A stretch of DNA of 64,000 nt. Origin: Metallyticus violacea. Its lineage: Eukaryota > Arthropoda > Insecta > Mantodea > Metallyticidae. The notes beneath the pieces were generated by a model. That model had not been told where the DNA came from. It saw nothing but the letters and a program-made list of their open reading frames with translations, and ran no database searches. The stretch is taken from assembly GCA_030762175.1 (NCBI GenBank), contig CM060843.1, positions 23,736,001-23,800,000 of the forward strand, written 5' to 3'. The position numbers were made by a program, and so were the translations under genes. Positions 13,345 to 23,900 of this stretch are shown one piece after another; position 1 is the first letter of the stretch; every line of letters starts with the position of its first letter.

Positions 13345-13626
13345 CTTATTTATGGACGCTCTTTAACATTTCAGGTCATCAGCGTCCCATTTAAATCAGG
13401 GCGTGAAACGGCCGACAAATTTTGCTCAGAGGCCTCTCTTTCAGGCTTGAGGTTCTTTTTCGTGCCGTAAATGTACGACACGGGACCCAGGCTTTACTTC
13501 CCTTCCGAAGGAAGCCATACTTAGGATTTTTACGCCCGAAAAAATCCATCGGTCCTGGCCAAGTTCGAACCTGCGTACTTGGGCGTAGGAGGCAAGTATG
13601 GTAACCACTGCATCACAAGGACCGAC
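13345..13626 (-). repeat. tRNA-derived SINE, family B, copy 1
   Basis: On the minus strand a GGTCCTTGTGATGCAGTGGTT head (A-box TGATGCAGTGGT) is followed by GGTTCGAAC-like B-box sequence. The family B body follows (CGGGCGTAAAAATCCTAAG, GTCGTACATTTACGGCAC, AGCCTGAAAG, GGCCGTTTCACGCC) and then the tail GATGACCTGAAATGTTAAAG. It sits between the two copies of repeat I. The seven relatives start at 19381, 21783, 22615, 32908, 42071, 47157 and 51329. Confidence 0.9.
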
Positions 13627-14424
13627 CCCATGACTGAAATGAAAGCCAAGAAAAAATATGACATGTCATAAACACCTAACCCTAAATATTACAAAGACAC
13701 ACCACATTATTTCTCCACGTATTTAACCAGTATCTGTAAACACTTGTGTGAACGTTTCACTTTTTTGATTCTTTGGCAATAGAACTGTTCTCCATACGAT
13801 GAAAATGAACACTGTCTATTGAGATACCCAACCCCTACAATTTCTGCAACAGTTTCTCTGCAATTACTAAGAATTATTACATGAGCCTTTAGCATAGGGT
13901 CTTCTGGACATGATGTTGTTGCTTTCTTTCTTGTCAATCAGCATCAGTCACGTCTTCACAGCGATATCCAAACTGCTGGCACAACTTCAATATGACTGAA
14001 CGCGACACTGCCGAAATTTCACCATGAATCAATCGAAACGTTTTGCTCACAAAAATCATGTTCCTCGTACTTCAATCTTGGAGTACGTTTTCAGTTTACG
14101 CGCCATTGTACTCGTGCTGCAATGCACCTCTTATCGCTACTACAACGAGAGTGCTTCTAGCAAATCAATAAACGTTATTAATCAATAATACATTTTTATT
14201 CATTGTACATCCATCTACTTTCTGGAATCATATTTTAATTAGATATGTTATATTTTAGTGGAATGGGATAATTTAAGTGAGAGAATACGTGTTAAAATAA
14301 CTATAGCGGTAATTAAACTACCACTAATAAAACAGAAAAAAAAACAGTATTTCTTAAAATTATATTTTGTGCATCTATTGATTTTTTTGTTTTAAAAAAC
14401 CTCAGCTTTTAAGTGATAGATATA

Positions 14425-14500
14425 GAACGATTTGGCTCAGGAAGTAAGGTTTGGGAATCGTATTTTGGAGATCCCAGGTTCAAATTCTGCGGCCAACTAA
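14425..14500 (+). repeat. tRNA-like SINE head
   Basis: TTTGGCTCAGGAAGTAAGG (A-box-like) is followed about 35 bases later by AGGTTCAAATTC (B-box-like), a tRNA-type Pol III promoter arrangement. A similar head is at 39228. It abuts the right copy of repeat I. Confidence 0.5.
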
Positions 14501-14564
14501 CCTAAATGAGGTTTACTGTGGTTCTCCTCAGTCCGTTTTCAGAAACTGCAAATGCCCAGTTACT

Positions 14565-14937
14565 ATTTTTCTTCCATTTCATCATTATTCTTCATTTTAA
14601 TGCGACATATTTTATTTTATGCTTAGCAGTTTATAAAATACAAAGCTACAAATTACATAGTAATAGATATAAAATAATATACTGCATAATTAAGTATAGG
14701 ATACAAAGCGAAAACCACCATATCATCTTGAAATATTCAAGACACAAAATTTATTATCTCTTTTCAAGTTCCAAGCATTTAATATATGCCTCTCTTAGCA
14801 CACTATTATACGATTCATTTCATTTTTTTTTTTTAAATTTTAGAACATTTTATTAGATTCTGAATATCTTTCGCATAGTACGGATAAAGTGCGGTTTATC
14901 AACGCTTACAGATATAAGTGGGAAATCCAGCAAGCCA
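14565..14937 (-). repeat. Dispersed repeat I, right copy of an inverted pair
   Basis: Inverted relative of 12065-12418 with a number of substitutions and short indels. The 116-codon open frame at 14506-14856 crosses this repeat and is an AT-rich by-product, not a gene. Confidence 0.85.
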
Positions 14938-14949
14938 CAACAACGAACC

Positions 14950-16200
14950 TGGAACTAATGTATCCAGCAAATTGACAGTATATTTCACTAATTAAACATT
15001 TCATGAAAATAATAGCATTTCTGCATCTTTCTGTGTTTGTGATATCTTCGAGGAAGTCCTGACATTGAACTGATTATTGTTTTAGGGTGTATGTGTATCC
15101 AAAGATAATTGATTCCACAACAGGCACTGACCAAGACATTGGCTTGTAAATCCCAGAGGGTGTAACTCTTACTATGGGAGGAAGATAAAACAGTTAAATA
15201 AGAAGATATGCTATGGTCTTACCGGAGGACCAATGAAGAAATGTGCGATTTGTTACTTTATTTAATAAGTGACAGCAATGTTTATTTTTATTTGAAATTA
15301 ATATAGTTAGGTTTCGTTTATGACTTTATTATTTATGGAAGTTTTCTTTCTGTAGAAATGCACAGAGTCAATAATATACCTATACTTATATATTTACCGT
15401 TTTCTTTTTACATTTTGCTCATTTTATTATATTTAAATTTTCCAAAGAAATTGCACAAATCTATCATTTACTCTTGAGTTTTCTGCATATTGGTCATGGC
15501 AGTGCCATAATTTACAATACACTTTCAACGTTCATCCCATAAGTGTATAACTTGATTTGAATTCTCTTGAATACGAGTGATTAACGAACAATATACCATT
15601 GAGTATTGATAGGATTACGTACATGTTGGATATTTGACATTCAGTTTAAAAACTGTCTCATTAGATAATAAATAACGCTAACCCCAATGTTCAGTCTTCA
15701 GTCTTAGAAGAATAACTCCACTTTACTAACGAAAAGCGTTGTTATGTTTTGTTTAAGTGCACATCGCTACTTATAGGTCTTTCATGTGAAAAATTTCCAG
15801 AATAAAATTGGTACATTGTGAAGAATACTTCTCCAGTTACAAGAGTTATTAGTGTTACAGGAGTAGCGCAGTAGAAGAATGTCTTCTTCTTCTTCTTCTT
15901 CTTCTTCTTCTTCTTCTTCCTCTTCCGAGAGTCCAATAGCGCTCGCTCATTAATTAACCGTTGAACAGAATTTTGGGAATTTATTTAGTACCACACATTT
16001 TAAGAATTTGCTAAGTTTAAAGTGATTTGTGGCACTATGCACAAAAGTCTACAGAATAAATCAGACAAGAAGCAAGAATAAAATGTAATTGTAGTGACAA
16101 CTGAATAATTATATGAAGGTATTTTTTCAGTTTCATAAAGTATAAAAAGGAACAGATAAATGTAATTACTAAATGAGACGTTACCGAAGTAGAATTATAA
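14950..16200. other. AT-rich stretch with a (CTT)n run
   Basis: Only feature seen is the CTT repeat at 15882-15926; no exon or transposon was recognised. Confidence 0.5.
15882..15926. repeat. (CTT)n microsatellite
   Basis: About 13 CTT units followed by imperfect units. It produces a poly-lysine-like open frame on the minus strand that should not be taken as a gene. Confidence 0.95.
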
Positions 16201-16991
16201 TATGAGGCTCGTTTGAAAACTTCTCGGAATGAAGTGCAATATGACGGCATAACTTCTTGAAATTATTCTTAATTTTCAACCTACTCCTCTTTAACACTAG
16301 TAAACTTGTCCAGCGATGCTTCAATTCTTTTACCCAATCACGAAAGCCAAATTCCTCCAAGCCTGCAAAATACGCCTGTACTGATAATTGAAGATCTTCA
16401 TCGGAAGAAAATTTCGCTCCACCAAGAAATTTTCTGCGTTTAGGGAAGCCTGATGGAGCCAAGTCAGGGGAATAAGGTGGATGTGGCAGCAAATCGTGGC
16501 CCAATTCATTCATTTTCGCTATTGCAACGACGCTTATGGGGGGGGGGGCGAGCATTGTCTTGATGCAAGATAACTTTCTTATTTGATAAACCCCGCCAAA
16601 CAGGTTCAAAAGATTAGAGTAATACTCTCCAGTGATCGATGTTCAAATAAGAAGCAGTACAACCTTAACATCCCGGAAAATCGACGCCATGATCTTCTCG
16701 GCCGATTTTTCACACTTGGCCGTGGAGAATCACGATGCTTTTAGACTGCTGTTTGTTCCACGTGTGTAGTTATGTACCCATGTTTCACTGTTGGACACAA
16801 ATCGACGCATACAGTCAGCGGGATCTGTCCGGAAACGGGCCAAACTTTGTTGAAAGTTTTGCACTTAGATTCGCTTTTGATCCCGAGTCAGCAGTCGTAG
16901 CACTCATGTCAAGCACAAAGTTCCCTCAAAATGTTCCCCTGAAATGCCCAGAACTTCAGCAATTTCGGATACCTTTAATCAACTATCATCC

Positions 16992-17024
16992 AGAACATGT
17001 CGTTATCTTTATAACGACATGTTC

Positions 17025-17025
<1 letters not shown>
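16992..17025. repeat. Perfect 15-bp palindromic hairpin
   Basis: AGAACATGTCGTTAT at 16992-17006 is exactly reverse-complemented at 17011-17025, with a 4-base loop CTTT. It lies inside the mariner transposase and directly abuts the (TAA)n run. The left arm is part of the normal transposase sequence; the right arm is extra. Confidence 0.95.

Positions 17026-17060
<35 letters not shown>
17026..17060. repeat. (TAA)n microsatellite
   Basis: About 12 TAA units interrupting the mariner transposase, directly after the palindrome. Confidence 0.97.
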
Positions 17061-17061
<1 letters not shown>

Positions 17062-17218
17062 TCTATATAATCTTATCTTTAATTTCTGATGACAGGATTT
17101 TGGTCATCCGCTACATGGGTCATCTTCCAAGTTTTCACGGGTACGTTTTAACTCCGTGCTCCACCTAGAAACGGTTTAAAATTTAAAATGCAGTATTTCC
17201 TAGAGTGTTTGTCATATA

Positions 17219-17840
17219 CAGAGAGTGCCCAAAATGTGTACACACTTCAAGCAAAGAAAAACTAAGTTAACATAACAAAATTGGATTTACAAAAACAAAA
17301 AACGATGAGCACTAATCATCTTACACTTTTACACTTACAACAGTTGCTCAAAATGCCCATCATCGGCGTCGATACATTTCTGAGTACGTTGAACTACTGT
17401 TTGAGTAACGTTTGCGGAAGTGTCCTCCTCAGCGATTGCAGCACATGGCGTTTCAATTTCTTCCTGAAGTGCTGTCAGTGTAGCTGATTTTCTACGGTAT
17501 ACAGCATCCTTAAGAGTTCCCCATAAGTAGATAATTAGATCCGGAGATCTAGTTCTGCGGTGAATGCTCAAAACGTTCCAAAACCATAGCCGAGGATGCC
17601 GAGTTTGTTGCTGTGCGAGGTCTTCAGATCTGCCCTTGTGATTATAATAGGAAAAGAATGGATGTATAATAATATACGAAGATAAATATGAATTCAGATT
17701 CCATTTCTTGGACCGCTCAAAACCAATTGCCCGTGTCTTTGCTATGTCAGGCAGTACAACGTAATATTCCGTCTTCATGGCCATAATTGCCTGTGTCACC
17801 CAACCGCCTCTAAAGAGAGCACAGCTTATAGCGGTCAATC
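17219..17840 (-). mobile_element. Decayed Tc1/mariner-superfamily transposon, C-terminal half
   Basis: On the minus strand 17838-17335 holds a long frame. Its last ~50 codons (LWGTLKDAVYRRKSATLTAL, RTQKCIDADDGHFEQLL) match the C-terminus of an insect IS630/Tc1/mariner transposase lineage, and RSPD just before corresponds to the PPRSPDLTPLDFFLWG block. Beyond the stop, 17219-17244 (CAGAGAGTGCCCAAAATGTG) looks like the terminal repeat. Upstream of about 17630 the likeness fades and the opposite end was not found. It lies directly against the preceding mariner. Confidence 0.75.
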
Positions 17841-18129
17841 ATGGCAAAAAATAGAAGCAAGATAGTTAAGTTACAATTGTTCAAGAATTTGTATGTATTT
17901 CACTATAAAGAGAGTCAACATATTTCGTAAAAAAAATTGTCATATAGAGTTTGAAGGTCACAGAAAGATTTTAAGAAGAGTTTATATAATTGTGAGTAAT
18001 ATATTAAAATTATTTCCTAGAAATGAAGGTCTTCTACATAAAGTCAGATTTTTTAAAGACCTTTATGAAATGATGTTAAGCTGCAATATTCTACTTACAA
18101 TTTTTTTTTTCAGATGCATCTAGGGATGA

Positions 18130-19375
18130 ACATTCCGTGTGAGTCAATTTTACGTAAATACTATTTAGTTCCTTGCTATGGTGGTATTTTAGTCTAAAAG
18201 TGTACTAAGAGCGTGTCATAATAGAAGTACGGGAAAGCCAGAAAGAAATAACTAATTGAAAATTACCATATTTTATTTTATTGTTAAGTTCTTTTTGCTG
18301 ATGTATATTGAAAATCTTTCGAATATTTGAACGTTAATCGGAAAGGGGGGAAATGAAAAGATAAAATGAAAGCTCTAAACGCAACCCTTCATTTATTTCA
18401 GGCAATTATTTCATTTATTTATAAGTAAAATGAAAGGTATTTACCTAAGGGAGAAATAAACTTTGATGTGAAAATGGTAAATTAATGTGTGCAGATTGCA
18501 GAATACCATCATCCAAGTAGTGACATCTAAACAAGGTGCCGCAAGGATTCAAACTAGGTCACTTAGTAGGGAATTCGTTTCTTTCTCTCACAAGCACACA
18601 ATGGCATCACGCCGTGGTCCAGTTTGAGCCACGCAGTTTCCCACAAACCATGCGAAATCTCAGCAACTGGCAGAATTCAGCAAGCCAGTTCCCTTTGTAA
18701 GACACCATGACCAACGCTGTATCGGTTTCAGCTAAATAATTGAATGCATAATTTATTGCGTTTAAATAACAAGCAGTGGTGTATCTTAACCGTCGAATCT
18801 ATTATTCCCGTGGTAGGGGAGAGACTCGTAACCGTCCCTTACCCCTCTGGCCACCAGCACCTGCCCATATGCTAATATAGTCTGAACTTGCTGCTGGCTC
18901 GGTTTAAATTGCAACACCTGGAACCGCCATCACCTGTATTGTTCCTTCACGCATGGCAAGTGCCGCCACTGCTCGTGTACAAGCATATGTGATATACTTG
19001 AAACATGACATACCGGGTGTCAGTTATGCGTCGGACATTCTAAGCGTTTCTAGAAATACACTTATATTTTCTCGAATATATATTTATTGGTTTTGAATTT
19101 TTAAAGCCTTTAGTAAAACAAAAGCATTAATTATGAATGAGTTTCCATTAGCACAAATGGGAATTTACCCAGTGGTAGTTTTTGAGATAAAAATACGTTT
19201 TTAATTACGATGCAATTTAATTTAAAACATTTTATTTAGGGCTGTTACAGTCAATTTTGGCAAATTTTCTACGCTTCTACTCTAAACAAAAATGTTCTTA
19301 ACACCTGCCCCGCATTTTCTAATTTAGATTTAACATTTGTGATCGCATTCCGAGGATTTTTTTAGTTTTTTTGTT
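18130..19375. other. Unassigned stretch
   Basis: A GC-richer patch at 18795-18985 lies in AT-rich DNA. A possible degenerate tRNA-like head (minus strand, near 18545) is too weak to call. No exon recognised. Confidence 0.45.
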
Positions 19376-19380
19376 TTCTA

Positions 19381-19629
19381 TTATTTACGGATGCTCTTTA
19401 ACATCTCGGGTCATCAAGACCGATAAATTTTGTTCAGAGGCCTCTTCTTTCAGGCTGGAAGTTCTTTTACGTGTTGTAAATCTATGACAAGGGACCCACG
19501 GCTTTATTCCCTTTCGAAGGAAGCATAGGATTTTTACGCCTGATAAAATCCTTCGACCCTAGCAGGAATTGAACCAGCTTTCCTGGGACTACAAGGTAGG
19601 TATGGTTACCACTAGACCACCAGGATCAA
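19381..19629 (-). repeat. tRNA-derived SINE, family B, copy 2
   Basis: Same body blocks as copy 1 with an internal ~20-bp deletion (GACCGATAAATTT joined to the body). The head TCCTGGTGGTCTAGTGGTAA is well preserved at 19629 downward. Confidence 0.9.
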
Positions 19630-19858
19630 CAGGATTCGGACGAGTTTCTCTACAATTCTACAATTCTACAATTCTTTCTACAATTGTCTCCCATTAGCTA
19701 AACCCTGAATAAGCTCTAAACAATACGCATTGTTTAATTTGTCTTTCTTCTGATTTCTGAAGTTCCATATTCGAATTATTTTACTTTTCCAAAACCAAAA
19801 TTTCTACTTCATTTAATGAATTTCGTCGCACTTTTCTATACCATTTTTAAAGATTCTA

Positions 19859-21216
19859 CGAGCGAGATCCACAAGTTTCCGGCTTAACCATTTTCTAGGT
19901 ATGATAAAGACAAAAACTGTATTTCACTTTTCAATATCGTTACCCGTTATTGAAATATACTTCTCACAACTTTGAATTAACATTTCAATCCCCCCTCCAA
20001 AATAGTCAGAAGTCTGGTCTGCAAAATGGGTATAAATAGCATCTATCACTTCTTCATCACACTTAAATTTCCTTTCTCGAAGGTCCTTCTTTAGTTTTGA
20101 GAAGAGGAAATAGTCACTGGTAGCTAGATCTGGTCTGTAGGGTGAATGGTCGATCTCCTTGTAGCAACACTTATTCACAGCTTCCTTTGCAACAAGAGCT
20201 GTGTTCGCAGGCGTGTTGTCGTGGAGAAGACGCACACCACCATTCAGCTTTCCTTGCCTTTTCTCTTCGATGTAAGCACGTAGTCTGTGCAGTAGACCAG
20301 CATAGTACTCCCCATTTACTGTGATGTTCCTCTCCTTGAAGTCAATGAAGAGTATTTCTTCACAGTCTCAAAAGGTTGTGGCAACGATCTTCTTGTTTGA
20401 CTGAGTGACCTTGGCCTTTAGAGGAGGTGCTAGTTCTGGTTTAACCTACTGCATTGATTCTCTTTTGGGACAAGGGATCATAGTAGAGGACCATAGTTTC
20501 ATCTCCTGTAACAATGGTTAGCAAAACTTCTCTCTCGTTTCCACGACAGAGCTCCAAAAATGCCTGATAACAGATGACTAGTTGCTGATTTTGGATTGGG
20601 GAAAGAAGTCTATGCACCCACCTAATTCATGTTTAAATGTTCATGAATAATTCGAAAGACTTGTTTTAGAAAGGCCCAACGTTGCTTTTAATTAAATTAC
20701 TTACTACCATTTACAATATTGTTGCTTGAAAGGAGCATTATGGATGATTGTTTCACGCAAAAGGAACTGGCTGACATTTACCTGGCGTATGGTGTATCAG
20801 AGCTATTTCTGTAACTTTGAGGCGCCGGTCATCCATAATTTCTTCTTTCACAAGAGCGTTGCTTTCAGGAACCTTCAAGGGCCGACTTGCACGCATTTCT
20901 TCAATGCTTTCTCGACCCATTCGAACAAGTTTGGCCCATTATTTTACGGTAGAATATGAGAGGGAGGCTTCCCCATATATACCGTCCAAACGCTGTTTAA
21001 TTTCATTTGGAGCAAATCCTTCATTTATGAAAAACTTAATAACAGCTCGATACTCCATTTTGAACATATCACAATCTTCTACATATAGACTTCTTTTTGC
21101 AACTACACCTGAACACAGCGGAGCGGAAGTTACAGCTGCAATTACTTATTTAGCAGATAAGGAATGACACCAAATAAGGATTTTGTGAAGGCCGGAAAGT
21201 TATGGACCTATCCTCG
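19859..21216 (-). mobile_element. Mariner transposon with both ends, interrupted by another element
   Basis: Both terminal inverted repeats are visible: CGAGCGAGATCCACAAGTTT at 19859, and the reverse complement of the right end starts CGAGGATAGGTCCATAACTT at 21216. Each is flanked by TA (19857-19858 and 21217-21218). The transposase runs on the minus strand from ATG at 21058 (MEYRAVIKFFINEGFAPNEI) to the stop at 19924. Landmarks are the HTH (DDRRLKVTEIA), the catalytic region (VTGDETMVLYYDP), LLHDNTPANTALVAKEAV, PYRPDLATSDYFLF and the end YISITGNDIEK. HDNTP replaces the usual HDNAP. The length of 1358 bp suits a mariner plus an ~110-bp insertion. Stops and frameshifts make it inactive. Confidence 0.92.
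20690..20800 (+). repeat. Fragment of a second transposon nested in the mariner
   Basis: This ~110-bp segment interrupts the mariner transposase between its HTH and linker. It is homologous to 22165-22260. On the + strand it carries ATG at 20740, then DDCFTQKELADIYLAYGVSE, which resembles the N-terminal helix of DUF4817-type insect transposase proteins. The upstream bases TTTAATTAAATTACTT are also shared with the other copy. Confidence 0.7.
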
Positions 21217-21311
21217 TATATACAGCATGCAGTAAAAAATATGTAGGTACGGTAATCGTAGGTAAAAATAATTTACCAGTTGACTCTTAAGTATTTTGAG
21301 AACGAATGAAT

Positions 21312-21594
21312 AGGGTTTAACGCCCGTGTTTTTTTTTTTGCAACATAAGCACCACAGGCGATGGATAGTGATGATACATGAGATGAAATGATATATTGGG
21401 AAAGGATTTATTTTTTAAGGAAGGAAACGTTCCAGCCCTAAGTTTAGGGTAACCCCCCCGGCATTTGCCATTTATGAGGAAAACCTGGAAAAAGCTCTTT
21501 CAGGGAGGACGGTCCTGGCGGTATTCGAACCCAGACCTCCCTTTCACGAGTCCGCGCCTTAGCGACTTCGGCCACCCTTGGCGGTAAATATTTT
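21312..21594 (-). repeat. tRNA-derived SINE, family A, copy 2
   Basis: Well-preserved copy. The minus-strand head CCGCCAAGGGTGGCCGAAGT carries the A box, and GGTTCGAATACC-like sequence near 21520 is the B box. The tail GGGCGTTAAACCC lies at the left end next to a T-run. Confidence 0.9.
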
Positions 21595-21782
21595 GAGAGC
21601 GGGAACGAATGGTCAGATATGTTTCAATATGGAACTGCAGACATCGATTTGGATCTCAACGAGGCGATGTGAAGTGTGTTCATAGTCAGTCAAATATAAA
21701 CTAATTTACTGGCGGAGGTACAATTATAAGCAGCTACTCTTCGTTCTAACAGTTCACAAGTCACTTTGTATTTGTGTGTGTG

Positions 21783-22046
21783 TCTAGATAACCATATTTG
21801 CCTCTTAAGACCTAAGGTGGTGGATTCAAACCCAACCAGGGACAATGAATTTTTTGGGCTTCTTTCGGAAGAGTATAGCTTCCTTTGAAAGAGAAGTAAT
21901 GTTTTTGTTCCTGTATCGTAGATTTACGGACGTAAAAGGACCTCAAGCCTGAAAGAAGGGGTTTCAGAGCAAAATGTATCGTCCGTTTCAGGCCTGAATA
22001 AAATCTGACACTAATGACCACAAATGTTAAAGAGCGTTTGTAAACA
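21783..22046 (+). repeat. tRNA-derived SINE, family B, copy 3
   Basis: The + strand head has lost its first bases. It starts at TCTAGATAACCATATTTGCC, has the B-box-like GGATTCAAACC, the body (CCTCAAGCCTGAAAGAAG, TCGTCCGTTTCA) and the tail AATGTTAAAGAGCGTTTG. An (ATG)n run follows its end directly. Confidence 0.88.
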
Positions 22047-22074
22047 TGATGATGATGATGATGATGATGATGAT
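22046..22074. repeat. (ATG)n microsatellite
   Basis: About 9 ATG/GAT units directly at the 3' end of a family B SINE, a usual place for SINE-tail microsatellites. Confidence 0.95.
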
Positions 22075-22164
22075 TATAATTTGTCTCTGTCTTCCTGAAG
22101 ATGGTAAATCGTTTTCAAAACTGCAATATGGAAGTTTGATGAACGATTACTGTACTTAAAACTT

Positions 22165-22260
22165 TTAATTAAATTACTTCCTAGCATTTACACTATTGTT
22201 GTTTGAAAGGAGCGTTATGGCTGATTGTTTCACGCAAAAAGAACTAGCCAGAGTGTGGTG
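22165..22260 (+). repeat. DUF4817-type transposon fragment, second copy
   Basis: Homologous to 20690-20800. It has the same TTTAATTAAATTACTT lead-in and then ATG at 22217 followed by ADCFTQKELA. Homology stops after GAACTAGCC. Confidence 0.65.
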
Positions 22261-22614
22261 CATCGAAGAGAGATGCATGGAGCACTTATGTCTTATGGCA
22301 CGTGATTCACTGAAGTAATGCTGTATATTTGACAGAATATATTTCTTTAAATAACTATTGTATTTTCAGTTCTATCGATAATTCATAAATATATCGTATC
22401 TTTGGAGTTAACTGCTGCAGCAATACAACGGAACTTGCGGAAGCATTTGTTTCTAATATTGAGGTGCCAATTTTTCGACCCTGATTTTACACGCCAATTC
22501 TGTATACCTTATATCTTGCGCACACTATAATTTTGTCTATTAGGATCCCAGTATGCCACCCTCCTTTATTGGACTAAGGATAAATGAGCTAATCACTCCT
22601 TTGCTTTCCTCTGT

Positions 22615-22896
22615 CGGTCCTGGTGGTATAGTGGTAACCATACTTGCCTTCTAAACCCAAGGTCGCGGGTTCAAAATCAGCCAGGATCAATGGATTTTTC
22701 GGGCATAAAAATCCTAGGTGTGGCTTCCTTCGGAAGGGAAGTAAAGCCGTGGGTCCCGTGTCGTACATTTACGGCACGATAAAGAACCTCAAGCCTGAAA
22801 GAAGAGGCCTCTGAGCAAAATTTGTCGGCCGTTTCACGCCCCGAATAGAATGAGACGCTGATGACCTGAGATGTTAAAGAGCGTCCTTAAATAAAA
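22615..22896 (+). repeat. tRNA-derived SINE, family B, copy 4 (best preserved)
   Basis: Full-length + strand copy. The head GGTCCTGGTGGTATAGTGGT has the A box TGGTATAGTGGT, and GGTTCAAAATC follows as B box, a tRNA Gly/Glu/Asp-like pair. The unique body and the tail GATGTTAAAGAGCGTCC then an A/T-rich end follow. It serves as the reference copy for the family. Confidence 0.95.
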
Positions 22897-23149
22897 CGAA
22901 TATATATATATATATGATTTTCTGTTCCATTTTAATATCCCTATGATAAAATGTATAACGATTTAGGATTTCATAGTGGTTCATTACGTTCGTTTGTCCC
23001 ACGCAATCTTTTGCGACAAAGGTATATCTTTATATACATGATAATTAAAAAGAATATGTATTCTTAAGTTGCAAAGGTCACCAATTTACATTGATGTTAT
23101 GTTCATCTCACTTGTGACAGCCTAGTTATTATTTTCATAACACTGCCAT

Positions 23150-23424
23150 CGCCACGGGTGTCCGAGGTCGTTAAGACACGAACTCATGAGCGGGAGGTCT
23201 GAGGTCCGATTCCCGCCGGGATATCCTTCCGACTGGGTTTTTTCTTGGTTTTCCTCAGTTCTCATAAATAGCAAATTTCGGGGAGGTGCCCTAGACTTGG
23301 CCTGAAACGGTTCCTTACTTAAAAAATATCCTTTCCCAATTTATTATTTCATTTATGTGTCCAATGTCCACCGCCTATGATGCCTCAATAGTTAAAACGG
23401 GCGTTAAATATTATTAAAAAAATA
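23150..23424 (+). repeat. tRNA-derived SINE, family A, copy 3 (best oriented example)
   Basis: Full-length + strand copy. The head GCCACGGGTGTCCGAGGTCG holds the A box and GGTCCGATTCCC the B box, a tRNA Leu/Ser-like pair. The body includes TCATAAATAGCAAATTTCGG and ends GGGCGTTAAATATTATT followed by an A-run. Confidence 0.93.
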
Positions 23425-23847
23425 ACGCAGTCAGAAGTAATTTAGCGTCAATAATAAGACCCTTTATAGCGCAGAAATACTTCGACTTGCATTATTTCAT
23501 TACACTGTTACTTAAGAACAATGAATATGTTATAAATAAGGTATTTTTTCTAAATTCTTTATATTGAAAATATTTAAAAATATATTAATATTCTCAAGCA
23601 TTTGTACTCGAATTCTCAACTCCATTAAGACAAATGATTGTTTTAAACACATTAATTAAATATATATATACATACATATACATATCATTTTCGAACGGTA
23701 ATTAATGTCGATTGAAAATATAAACCTTATAGCAGTTTTCACTATAAGAAGCGAGCTATCTAAACGTGAGTTAATATTCATTGCTGAGAACCTAATTATA
23801 CTGCAGAACTGCAAAGTGCAGCATTTATTTTCAATAATGAACTGCAC

Positions 23848-23850
<3 letters not shown>

Positions 23851-23891
<41 letters not shown>

Positions 23892-23900
23892 CGCGCGCGC
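23851..23900. repeat. (GT)16(GC)9 compound microsatellite
   Basis: A run of GT dinucleotides passes directly into GC dinucleotides. Both are alternating purine-pyrimidine sequence. Confidence 0.98.

Larger units (their letters stand above)
16203..17195 (-). mobile_element. Decayed mariner transposon
   Basis: On the minus strand the transposase can be followed in pieces. First comes the HTH region (WKMTHVADDQNP-like, then YPKLLKFWAF near 16950). The catalytic core resembles KHGYIT/KHRDSPRP near 16780-16730. The C-terminal part at 16609-16210 contains ELGHDLLPHPPYSPDLAPSG, FSSDEDLQ and YFAGLEEFGF, typical of DD34D mariners. The 3' terminal repeat is recognisable as GAGGCTCGTTTGAAAACTTC at 16203. 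Several frameshifts and stops are present, the 5' end is not visible, and a palindrome plus a TAA microsatellite split the N-terminal part at 16992-17060. Confidence 0.85.

Noticed and set aside
14506..14856. 116-codon open frame on the + strand
   Set aside because: It crosses repeat I, whose inverted copy at 12065-12418 keeps no such frame; composition is AT-driven.
15742..15936. Poly-lysine open frame on the minus strand
   Set aside because: Produced by the (CTT)n run.
22615..22690. Possible true tRNA gene
   Set aside because: A and B boxes are present, but the stems do not close and the same head is attached to the family B SINE body in eight places.
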